DNA from: Fen-1254 sp963769605 | GTDB taxonomy: Bacteria > Bacteroidota > Ignavibacteria > UBA10030 | Reading direction: 5' to 3' | DNA: 64,000 bases | Assembly (NCBI GenBank): GCA_963769605.1 | Contig: CAVYML010000009.1 | Coordinates: 1,488,001-1,552,000 of the forward strand | In this document: in pieces, positions 1 through 6,528 of the stretch | Numbering within the stretch: the first letter of the stretch is position 1 | Layout: the number at the start of each line of letters is the position of its first letter | Notes under the pieces: model-generated | The model's database searches: none | Told to the model about the DNA's origin: nothing | Seen by the model: only the letters and a program-made list of their open reading frames with translations | Position numbers and translations under genes: made by a program

Positions 1-1798
1 ATTGCCAGCTATTCCGGTTTTGTTCAGCTTCTTCGGAAAATCCGGCAGCCAAAAACTGCCGCGTATCGTACTTTAGACCGAATGAGATGCTGCGAAGGTT
101 CCCGTCAAGAATGGCTGAATTCGAGCGATAAGGGCCGTCGTCTGAAAAATATTTATCGAAACTGAAATTCGTTGTTTGCTTGACGCTGTTTTCCTGCTCA
201 AAACGGTATTCAAGATTGCACTGCATGCGGTAAGAAATTTCCGCACGCGTAAAAATACGCCAGCCGTCCGCATGGAAATAATCGACCAGATCGTTATAAT
301 CGAATAATGCGCATTCAGTGATAAAAAACACCGGATATGCATCTCCCTCCCGGTATTTTAAGCGGTCGTATAAACCGGCGCCGAGAAAAACCGGTAAACG
401 GAGGGGAAGTTGATATTCGAGAGCTGCATCGTAATTCCATTTTGCATTCGATGTGCCGTAACCTAAGCAAAGCGACGGGGAAAATATTTTATCGGCCGGA
501 ATTTTTATACCAGCGCCGACGTATAATCCCTCCACCCGGTTGAAATGAAGGAAATCGGAAAAGGATGTAAAAGGCAAATCATCCCAAATGACGGATGCCT
601 GCGTAAGAGAAAGGAGTGTTCGCGATAGGAACGAACTTTGCAGCAGGCTGTCGAGCCGCCGATTCGCTCCTTGTTCTTTGGTTGTCAGGGGAATCACATC
701 GGTCGATTTCCAATAGGCCGAGTCCCGTTTGTCTGCTTCGGGGATTGCCGTGACCGCATACTGATCGAAGAGAGAATCGGATATTTCTTTGTTGAGAATA
801 TAATCCGATATTTGTGCGGTTTGTTCGATAATGAAGGCCGACATGATACAATTCTCGGTACTGTTCGTCGGCATCCAGAAGATATCATCGTAGCGGGAAA
901 ATTGCTGATGGATATGGTACTGTTCCATAGGCGCGAGGTTCATTGCTTCATTCGGCTGCAGGTCGACGGACATGACCATAAACGATTTCGAAGCAATGGA
1001 AATGACGCCGTCGAACAACGGTGTGTTCGTACTTTTCGGTTTCATGCGGATACGATAGACCGGAATGTTATCAATGGAAACTGTATCGAGCATCGTAAAG
1101 GAATAATATTCCAGAGCGTCGGGGGCGGTCGGTCCGACAATTGAATATTTGTCAAGAGAAACGCGATCGTCGTTGAAATTCGGAAGATGACCGACTGTAA
1201 GAGTATTGAGACGACGGTCGAGCGATTTCGGCTGGCGCCGGGCGGTGAGGATTTCTTTGAACAAATCCGGGAATTTCCAATATCCTTCACTTTGTGTCTC
1301 AAAAACGCATGCAACGATAGTGTCGACAGTATTTTTCCGGGAAACCGCCCGAACGGTGGTTTTCGTAGACGCCCTGAACCGGTAGGTCCGGAGTTGAGAA
1401 AGCGCTGCATGTTTCTTTTGCGATGCTTTCAGAATAATTTCCTCGGCCGGATCCCGTTCTTGCGCATACGCAATAATGGCCGGCAAAGGAATGACAGACG
1501 GTCGCAGTAAAAATGTGTGCTGCGGTATTTCCGGCGTAAGGAAGAGGGAGACCGTATCCGATACATAACCTATAAAACTTGCGACGATTGTCTGCCTGCC
1601 CGGTTCAAGCGCCAATTGAAAAGCGCCTTCGGCATTCGTAGCGGTTCCTTTCGAGGAATTCAGAACGCGTAAAATTGCCGACGGTAAGGGCTGCCATGCT
1701 GCACTGTCCAGAACAAGGCCTTTGAGTATGATAACGGGCTGTGCCTGAACTGAATGAAACACGGCGGCACAGAGAAGAACAATGATGAACCGGTTCAT
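1..1798 (-). CDS. DUF5686-type outer-membrane protein with carboxypeptidase-regulatory-like N-terminus (partial)
   Basis: An uninterrupted minus-strand frame runs from an ATG at 1796-1798 to the left edge, about 599 codons, so the C-terminus lies outside the window. Residues 1-19 form a signal peptide ending in VQAQ. Residues about 21-105 look like a carboxypeptidase-regulatory-like beta-sandwich (PVIILKGLVLDSA, then GRQTIVASFIGYVSDTV). The rest resembles the DUF5686 family of Bacteroidota: an extended region rich in aromatic residues that probably ends in an outer-membrane beta-barrel. Family function is not established; TonB-independent surface roles are proposed. I infer the family from domain order and composition, without a search. 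The neighbour at 2027 is divergent. Confidence 0.75.
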   Translation of the reverse strand, partial: MNRFIIVLLCAAVFHSVQAQPVIILKGLVLDSAAWQPLPSAILRVLNSSKGTATNAEGAFQLALEPGRQTIVASFIGYVSDTVSLFLTPEIPQHTFLLRPSVIPLPAIIAYAQERDPAEEIILKASQKKHAALSQLRTYRFRASTKTTVRAVSRKNTVDTIVACVFETQSEGYWKFPDLFKEILTARRQPKSLDRRLNTLTVGHLPNFNDDRVSLDKYSIVGPTAPDALEYYSFTMLDTVSIDNIPVYRIRMKPKSTNTPLFDGVISIASKSFMVMSVDLQPNEAMNLAPMEQYHIHQQFSRYDDIFWMPTNSTENCIMSAFIIEQTAQISDYILNKEISDSLFDQYAVTAIPEADKRDSAYWKSTDVIPLTTKEQGANRRLDSLLQSSFLSRTLLSLTQASVIWDDLPFTSFSDFLHFNRVEGLYVGAGIKIPADKIFSPSLCLGYGTSNAKWNYDAALEYQLPLRLPVFLGAGLYDRLKYREGDAYPVFFITECALFDYNDLVDYFHADGWRIFTRAEISYRMQCNLEYRFEQENSVKQTTNFSFDKYFSDDGPYRSNSAILDGNLRSISFGLKYDTRQFLAAGFSEEAEQNRNSWQ

Positions 1799-1910
1799 AG
1801 TATCGGTATTGTTGTGTTTTATTGAGAAATGAATCCTTTGATGAAAATATTTCTTTTTTCCGCGATAAGCAATAAAAACGGTCAATTGCAAATAATGAAT
1901 ATTAAAAAGT

Positions 1911-1975
1911 GACTTAGTTCTTAGTTCTTCGTTCTTAGTTAATTCATTACTACGAACCACGCACCGAGAACTCAT
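1911..1975. repeat. Intergenic low-complexity repeat, family A (TTAGTTC/GAACTAA type)
   Basis: Degenerate repetition of the unit TTAGTTCTTAGTTCT, followed by the complementary style (ACGAACCACGCACCGAGAAC), so the stretch can fold back on itself. The same repeat type recurs near 3718, 12573, 14893, 22144 and 35193, always between genes. Confidence 0.7.
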
Positions 1976-2026
1976 TGAGCGCCCCTCACATTTGCCTTTG
2001 CGGAACTGCGTCGTTATATTTTTAAT

Positions 2027-3217
2027 ATGAATGTGAAATCGAAATTTCTTTCCAAAGAAACAATCGCCAAGGCTCGTGCGCTCTATCCGCATATTGCAAC
2101 GGGTCGCATCTATTTTAATCATGCCGCTACAGGGCCGCTTTCTACGCGAGTTCTAAAGGCTATCAACGAACATCTTGCTGGGCGTTCTGCGGGGGCGATC
2201 GATACGTATAGAACAAACTTGCGAATTGTAGTCGCTTGCCGTTCGGCTGTTCAGAGGCTCATCAACGCGGAATCTACAGACCGGATAGCTTTTACGCTCA
2301 ATACGTCGGATGCAGTCAATATCGTTGCAAGCGGATTGCCCTGGAAAACGGGAGATCGGATAATACTGAAAGATGCGGAGTTCCCGGCTAATGTGCATCC
2401 GTATTACCATCTAAAAAAGAACGGCGTGGAAATAGACATGCTTCCGGCGCTCCATGAACGCATCACGCCGGATATGATCGAACAGGCCATTACGCCGCGG
2501 ACACGCGTTGTAGCGTTAAGCGCAGTACAGTTTCTGAGCGGTTTTCGGGCTGATCTTGCGTCGATAGGGGATCTTTGCAGGCGGAATAAAATATGGTTTG
2601 TAGTCGACGGTATTCAGGCAATCGGTGCGATTAAAATAGATGTGCAGGAAATGAAAATCGATGCGCTGGCAAGCGGGTCGCAAAAATGGCAAATGGCTCC
2701 GCATGGGACCGGATTTTTGTACATTACGCAAGAAATGCAAAACGCAATTGCGCCGGCGCATGTCGGGTGGCTTTCGGTTGCAGAGCCATGGCAATTTTTC
2801 AAGCTCGATCAGCCGCTCGCTGCAGCGGCACGAAGGTACGAAGGTGGGACATTGAATCTTCCCGGCATTATAGGCATGAACACCGCGCTGGAAACGCTTT
2901 TGGAATTCGGTCTCGATGCGATTGAATCGCACATTCTCGCTCTTACGGATATTCTTATCGAACAATTGCGATCGATGCATGAATTTGAATTGATCACACC
3001 TCTATCTCCAGAGGAACGCTCCGGCATTGTAACCGTCCGTCCGAAGGATGGACTCAATCCGGATTCCGTGTTTCAAGGTCTGGCGGAGCGCCGGGTAGAT
3101 ATCTCACTGCGCGAGGGGACGCTCAGGTTTTCACCGCATTATTATAATACGCAGGAGGAGATTTTAGCGGCGATAGACATTTTAAAAGAGGCGATGCATC
3201 AGCGAGGCGGAAAATGA
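2027..3217 (+). CDS. Class V aminotransferase-fold PLP enzyme (cysteine desulfurase/selenocysteine lyase-like)
   Basis: A 396-aa PLP-dependent enzyme of aminotransferase class V. Seen: NHAATGP at residues 31-37 (cofactor-binding N-terminal strand), a VVDGIQAIG motif whose Asp194 should contact the pyridine nitrogen, and SGSQKW with the Schiff-base Lys at 220, then YEGGTLNLP for the phosphate-cup/active-site loop. Length and motifs fit the CsdA/SufS-like group and isopenicillin-N-epimerase-like relatives. No mobile Cys loop typical of true SufS is obvious, so the substrate is open. Its TGA overlaps the ATG of the next gene (ATGA at 3214-3217), which implies translational coupling to the asparaginase-domain protein. 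Confidence 0.85.
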   Translation: MNVKSKFLSKETIAKARALYPHIATGRIYFNHAATGPLSTRVLKAINEHLAGRSAGAIDTYRTNLRIVVACRSAVQRLINAESTDRIAFTLNTSDAVNIVASGLPWKTGDRIILKDAEFPANVHPYYHLKKNGVEIDMLPALHERITPDMIEQAITPRTRVVALSAVQFLSGFRADLASIGDLCRRNKIWFVVDGIQAIGAIKIDVQEMKIDALASGSQKWQMAPHGTGFLYITQEMQNAIAPAHVGWLSVAEPWQFFKLDQPLAAAARRYEGGTLNLPGIIGMNTALETLLEFGLDAIESHILALTDILIEQLRSMHEFELITPLSPEERSGIVTVRPKDGLNPDSVFQGLAERRVDISLREGTLRFSPHYYNTQEEILAAIDILKEAMHQRGGK

Positions 3218-3711
3218 AAATTAAGATGTTCATAACGGGCGGCACTTTCGATAAGGAATACAATGAAATCAACGGCAAGTTGTTTTTTAAAGAGACACAC
3301 TTGCCGGAGATGCTGAGACTGGGAAGGTGCAAGGTGGATGTGGATCTTCGAACGCTGATGCTGATCGACAGTTTGGAAATGACCGATGCAGATCGCCAGA
3401 TCATTGTTCGGCAATGTCTCACGGCAAAAGAGGAGCGCATTGTTATTACGCACGGCACCGACACGATGGAAGAGACTGCAAAAGTGCTCGGTACATCTGT
3501 TAAAAGTAAAACGATCATATTAACAGGCGCAATGATTCCATACAAATTCGGAAGTTCGGACGGACTTTTCAATCTCGGCAGTGCATTAGCATTTGCTCAA
3601 GTACTTCCAAACGGTGTTTATATAGTTATGAACGGCCGCTATTTTACATGGGACAATGTAAAAAAGAATAAGAAAGCAGGGGAGTTTGAAGAAGCGGTGA
3701 ATGGTAAATAG
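3214..3711 (+). CDS. Single-domain type I asparaginase-like protein
   Basis: 165 aa matching only the N-terminal catalytic domain of L-asparaginase/glutaminase (full-length enzymes are about 320 aa). TGGTFD (8-13) carries the nucleophilic Thr and HGTDTM (80-85) the second Thr-Asp pair; TGAMIPY follows. So the catalytic triads are present but the C-terminal domain is missing and the reading frame ends cleanly. Such stand-alone asparaginase domain proteins exist, and activity is not guaranteed. It overlaps the upstream PLP-enzyme gene by 4 nt, suggesting co-expression and perhaps linked amino-acid metabolism. Downstream comes repeat-rich DNA. Confidence 0.8.
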   Translation: MKIKMFITGGTFDKEYNEINGKLFFKETHLPEMLRLGRCKVDVDLRTLMLIDSLEMTDADRQIIVRQCLTAKEERIVITHGTDTMEETAKVLGTSVKSKTIILTGAMIPYKFGSSDGLFNLGSALAFAQVLPNGVYIVMNGRYFTWDNVKKNKKAGEFEEAVNGK

Positions 3712-3712
3712 T

Positions 3713-3772
3713 GATTTGGTTCGTAGTTCGTGGTTCGTAGTTAAGAGCCAACCAAGAACTAAGAACTAAATC
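3713..3772. repeat. Intergenic repeat, family A, with self-complementary halves
   Basis: Units GGTTCGTAGTTCGTGGTTC then the opposite-strand version AACCAAGAACTAAGAACTAA, able to form an imperfect stem just after the asparaginase-like gene. It could act as a transcript end but lacks a clear U-tract. Confidence 0.6.
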
Positions 3773-3842
3773 TGCAAATTCTACGTGGTCTGTATATAAA
3801 TCATAAATCAGCAATCTACAATCTGCAATTTGCAATTCTACG

Positions 3843-3940
3843 TGGACGCCGTAGGGATCCCCGCCTGCGTGACAGCGTCAGCAGTCGGGCAGGGAACCTA
3901 CGACCTCTGTCCCGACGTAATCGGGAGCAGCGCTCTGAAC
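3843..3940 (-). pseudogene. tRNA-Val-derived fragment with palindromes in both anticodon and T loops
   Basis: On the minus strand this reads as tRNA-Val from about nucleotide 18 to the discriminator A. The anticodon loop is replaced by a TCCCGA...TCGGGA palindrome (near 3911-3927). The T loop, normally TTCG on the plus strand, is replaced by a 38-bp GC-rich element at 3857-3894. The acceptor 3' strand is present (one mismatch), but the acceptor 5' strand and D-stem 5' side are missing, so it cannot be a functional tRNA. Confidence 0.8.
3857..3894. repeat. REP-like palindromic insert in tRNA T loop
   Basis: A GC-rich, partly self-complementary stretch containing GCCTGCGTGAC and GTCAGCAGTCGGGCAGG. 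The same motifs occur between rarA and the ftsB-like gene (14939-14999), and part of them after the acetyl-CoA synthetase gene (about 46892-46909), so it is a dispersed element. Here it sits exactly in the loop of the T arm of a tRNA fragment. Confidence 0.7.
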
Positions 3941-3994
3941 ATAAATCCTCAATTATCAATTTGCATTTTGCAATTTGAAATCTGCAATTGTACG

Positions 3995-4058
3995 TGGACG
4001 CTGTAGGGTTCGAACCTACGACCTCTGTCCCGACGTAATCGGGAGCAGCGCTCTGAAC
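3995..4058 (-). pseudogene. 5'-truncated tRNA-Val fragment with palindrome in the anticodon loop
   Basis: Identical to the genuine tRNA-Val from the T arm to the acceptor 3' end (3995 is the discriminator position), but the anticodon loop is TCCCGATTACGTCGGGA and sequence homology stops after GTTCAGAGCGC in the D arm. It begins a 118-bp tandem repeat (3995-4112) whose next copy begins with the intact tRNA-Val at 4113. Confidence 0.85.
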
Positions 4059-4112
4059 ATAAATCCTCAATTATCAATTTGCATTTTGCAATTTGAAATC
4101 TGCAATTGTACG
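3995..4112. repeat. 118-bp tandem repeat unit downstream of tRNA-Val
   Basis: The unit is a tRNA-Val 3' portion plus a spacer made of the family-C low-complexity repeat (TCAATTTGCATTTTGCAATT). A diverged copy at 3843-3994 carries the extra T-loop insert. An older remnant starting CGTGGTCTG lies at about 3784-3842. The spacer in each copy is nearly identical, so the duplications are recent. Confidence 0.8.
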
Positions 4113-4187
4113 TGGACGCTGTAGGGTTCGAACCTACGACCTCTGCCTTGTAAGGGCAGCGCTCTGAACCAGCTGAGCTAAGCGTCC
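4113..4187 (-). tRNA. tRNA-Val (anticodon UAC)
   Basis: A complete cloverleaf can be drawn: acceptor GGACGCT/AGCGTCC, D stem GCTC/GAGC, anticodon stem CTGCC/GGCAG with loop CTTACAA (anticodon TAC at positions 34-36), T arm GTAGG-GTTCGAA-CCTAC type, discriminator A. CCA is not encoded. The first ten nucleotides overlap the end of the adjoining GIY-YIG gene: its stop codon is tRNA nucleotides 8-10. It is the only copy in the cluster with an intact anticodon. Confidence 0.97.
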
Positions 4188-4432
4188 GGTGATTTAATTA
4201 GCTTTTCAATAAACTCCTTACTTTTTTTCTTCTTGATGTAGAGTTCTCGTATAAGAGCATCTTTTTTGGAAACGAACTGTTCTGAATATAATAAAATCCA
4301 AGGTTGACCGGAATTTGTATATCCTTTATGAGGCCGGTTATGCTGTGCTAATCGGCGTTCAATGTTGTTTGTGGTTCCGATGTAAAATCGATCCAATATT
4401 TTGCTGTATAAAATATATACAAAATATTCCAT
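4178..4432 (-). CDS. GIY-YIG nuclease, copy 1 (adjoins intact tRNA-Val)
   Basis: 84 aa, a minimal single-domain GIY-YIG nuclease (UPF0213/YhbQ-like size). VYI at 5-7 stands for GIY, YIG at 17-19, the catalytic Arg is in IERRL (26/27) and a likely metal-binding Glu is E63 in ALIRELY. The C-terminus is Lys-rich. The Shine-Dalgarno AGAGG (4438-4442) is the anticodon-stem/variable region of the truncated tRNA-Val leader, 5 nt before ATG. The last codons GAC GCT TAG are nucleotides 2-10 of the tRNA-Val gene. RNase P cleavage of the tRNA 5' end would therefore remove the stop codon of this copy only. Confidence 0.9.
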   Translation of the reverse strand: MEYFVYILYSKILDRFYIGTTNNIERRLAQHNRPHKGYTNSGQPWILLYSEQFVSKKDALIRELYIKKKKSKEFIEKLIKSPDA

Positions 4433-4482
4433 AACGACCTCTGTCCCGATGAAATCGGGAGCAGCGCTCTGAACCAGCTGAG

Positions 4483-4737
4483 CTAAGCGTCCGGTGATTT
4501 AATTAGCTTTTCAATAAACTCCTTACTTTTTTTCTTCTTGATGTAGAGTTCTCGTATAAGAGCATCTTTTTTGGAAACGAACTGTTCTGAATATAATAAA
4601 ATCCAAGGTTGACCGGAATTTGTATATCCTTTATGAGGCCGGTTATGCTGTGCTAATCGGCGTTCAATGTTGTTTGTGGTTCCGATGTAAAATCGATCCA
4701 ATATTTTGCTGTATAAAATATATACAAAATATTCCAT
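4483..4737 (-). CDS. GIY-YIG nuclease, copy 2
   Basis: Encodes the same 84-aa protein as copy 1, with the same tRNA-derived Shine-Dalgarno. The stop codon lies in the leader (truncated tRNA-Val) of copy 1, which lacks a T arm and so should not be an RNase P substrate. Confidence 0.9.
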   Translation of the reverse strand: MEYFVYILYSKILDRFYIGTTNNIERRLAQHNRPHKGYTNSGQPWILLYSEQFVSKKDALIRELYIKKKKSKEFIEKLIKSPDA

Positions 4738-4787
4738 AACGACCTCTGTCCCGATGAAATCGGGAGCAGCGCTCTGAACCAGCTGAG

Positions 4788-5042
4788 CTAAGCGTCCGGT
4801 GATTTAATTAGCTTTTCAATAAACTCCTTACTTTTTTTCTTCTTGATGTAGAGTTCTCGTATAAGAGCATCTTTTTTGGAAACGAACTGTTCTGAATATA
4901 ATAAAATCCAAGGTTGACCGGAATTTGTATATCCTTTATGAGGCCGGTTATGCTGTGCTAATCGGCGTTCAATGTTGTTTGTGGTTCCGATGTAAAATCG
5001 ATCCAATATTTTGCTGTATAAAATATATACAAAATATTCCAT
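4788..5042 (-). CDS. GIY-YIG nuclease, copy 3
   Basis: Same protein as copies 1 and 2 (Pro44 version), with the same leader and stop-codon arrangement. Confidence 0.9.
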   Translation of the reverse strand: MEYFVYILYSKILDRFYIGTTNNIERRLAQHNRPHKGYTNSGQPWILLYSEQFVSKKDALIRELYIKKKKSKEFIEKLIKSPDA

Positions 5043-5092
5043 AACGACCTCTGTCCCGATGAAATCGGGAGCAGCGCTCTGAACCAGCTGAG

Positions 5093-5347
5093 CTAAGCGT
5101 CCGGTGATTTAATTAGCTTTTCAATAAACTCCTTACTTTTTTTCTTCTTGATGTAGAGTTCTCGTATAAGAGCATCTTTTTTGGAAACGAACTGTTCTGA
5201 ATATAATAAAATCCAAGATTGACCGGAATTTGTATATCCTTTATGAGGCCGGTTATGCTGTGCTAATCGGCGTTCAATGTTGTTTGTGGTTCCGATGTAA
5301 AATCGATCCAATATTTTGCTGTATAAAATATATACAAAATATTCCAT
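5093..5347 (-). CDS. GIY-YIG nuclease, copy 4 (Ser44 variant)
   Basis: Differs from copies 1-3 by one base (plus-strand CCAAGATTG instead of CCAAGGTTG), giving Ser instead of Pro at residue 44. Copy 7 has the same change, so the variant marks a block duplication. Confidence 0.9.
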   Translation of the reverse strand: MEYFVYILYSKILDRFYIGTTNNIERRLAQHNRPHKGYTNSGQSWILLYSEQFVSKKDALIRELYIKKKKSKEFIEKLIKSPDA

Positions 5348-5397
5348 AACGACCTCTGTCCCGATGAAATCGGGAGCAGCGCTCTGAACCAGCTGAG

Positions 5398-5652
5398 CTA
5401 AGCGTCCGGTGATTTAATTAGCTTTTCAATAAACTCCTTACTTTTTTTCTTCTTGATGTAGAGTTCTCGTATAAGAGCATCTTTTTTGGAAACGAACTGT
5501 TCTGAATATAATAAAATCCAAGGTTGACCGGAATTTGTATATCCTTTATGAGGCCGGTTATGCTGTGCTAATCGGCGTTCAATGTTGTTTGTGGTTCCGA
5601 TGTAAAATCGATCCAATATTTTGCTGTATAAAATATATACAAAATATTCCAT
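5398..5652 (-). CDS. GIY-YIG nuclease, copy 5
   Basis: Pro44 version, identical in protein sequence to copies 1-3. Confidence 0.9.
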   Translation of the reverse strand: MEYFVYILYSKILDRFYIGTTNNIERRLAQHNRPHKGYTNSGQPWILLYSEQFVSKKDALIRELYIKKKKSKEFIEKLIKSPDA

Positions 5653-5702
5653 AACGACCTCTGTCCCGATGAAATCGGGAGCAGCGCTCTGAACCAGCTG
5701 AG

Positions 5703-5957
5703 CTAAGCGTCCGGTGATTTAATTAGCTTTTCAATAAACTCCTTACTTTTTTTCTTCTTGATGTAGAGTTCTCGTATAAGAGCATCTTTTTTGGAAACGA
5801 ACTGTTCTGAATATAATAAAATCCAAGGTTGACCGGAATTTGTATATCCTTTATGAGGCCGGTTATGCTGTGCTAATCGGCGTTCAATGTTGTTTGTGGT
5901 TCCGATGTAAAATCGATCCAATATTTTGCTGTATAAAATATATACAAAATATTCCAT
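5703..5957 (-). CDS. GIY-YIG nuclease, copy 6
   Basis: Pro44 version, identical in protein sequence to copies 1-3 and 5. Confidence 0.9.
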   Translation of the reverse strand: MEYFVYILYSKILDRFYIGTTNNIERRLAQHNRPHKGYTNSGQPWILLYSEQFVSKKDALIRELYIKKKKSKEFIEKLIKSPDA

Positions 5958-6007
5958 AACGACCTCTGTCCCGATGAAATCGGGAGCAGCGCTCTGAACC
6001 AGCTGAG

Positions 6008-6262
6008 CTAAGCGTCCGGTGATTTAATTAGCTTTTCAATAAACTCCTTACTTTTTTTCTTCTTGATGTAGAGTTCTCGTATAAGAGCATCTTTTTTGGA
6101 AACGAACTGTTCTGAATATAATAAAATCCAAGATTGACCGGAATTTGTATATCCTTTATGAGGCCGGTTATGCTGTGCTAATCGGCGTTCAATGTTGTTT
6201 GTGGTTCCGATGTAAAATCGATCCAATATTTTGCTGTATAAAATATATACAAAATATTCCAT
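6008..6262 (-). CDS. GIY-YIG nuclease, copy 7 (Ser44 variant, promoter-proximal)
   Basis: Outermost and first-transcribed copy, with the Ser44 change of copy 4. Its tRNA-derived leader (6263-6322) is followed upstream by a short degenerate match to the ORF 3' end, then unique AT-rich DNA (6339-6528) that presumably holds the array promoter. No clear promoter consensus was found there. Confidence 0.9.
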   Translation of the reverse strand: MEYFVYILYSKILDRFYIGTTNNIERRLAQHNRPHKGYTNSGQSWILLYSEQFVSKKDALIRELYIKKKKSKEFIEKLIKSPDA

Positions 6263-6528
6263 AACGACCTCTGTCCCGATGAAATCGGGAGCAGCGCTCT
6301 GAACCAGCTGAGCTAAGCGTCCGATAATTTAATTAGCTCGATAACAAATTACAATATAATTCTCTATGTATCAACCGGCCGGCTACAGATGCTCTTTGGT
6401 CTGTTCTACCTAATCTTTCACATTTTGCCATGATGTTTCAAGAGATTTGGCAAAGTGACAAAAATCACCGCCCATTATTGCTGGAATAACAAGCGGCGAT
6501 TTTTATATATCACGGTACAGTCACAAAT

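Larger units (their letters stand above)
4178..6322 (-). repeat. Seven-copy 305-bp tandem array: GIY-YIG gene plus 3'-truncated tRNA-Val
   Basis: Period exactly 305 bp. Each unit, read on the minus strand, is a 60-bp tRNA-derived leader (nucleotides 1 to about 48 of tRNA-Val with the anticodon loop replaced by TCCCGATTTCATCGGGA) followed by a 255-bp GIY-YIG gene. Leaders lie at 4433-4492, 4738-4797, 5043-5102, 5348-5407, 5653-5712, 5958-6017 and 6263-6322. The units look identical except for one G/A difference in the ORFs at 5093 and 6008. Beyond 6322 about 16 bp of a further degenerate unit (ATAATTTAATTAGCT) remain. The array ends at its 3' side in the intact tRNA-Val. Confidence 0.95.

Noticed and set aside
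3816..4070. 84-codon minus-strand ORF over the tRNA fragments
   Set aside because: Consists of translated tRNA-derived repeats and low-complexity spacer; unrelated to the 84-aa nuclease despite equal length.
4178..6322. CRISPR array
   Set aside because: Period 305 bp with coding content and no variable spacers; it is a gene-tRNA tandem repeat.
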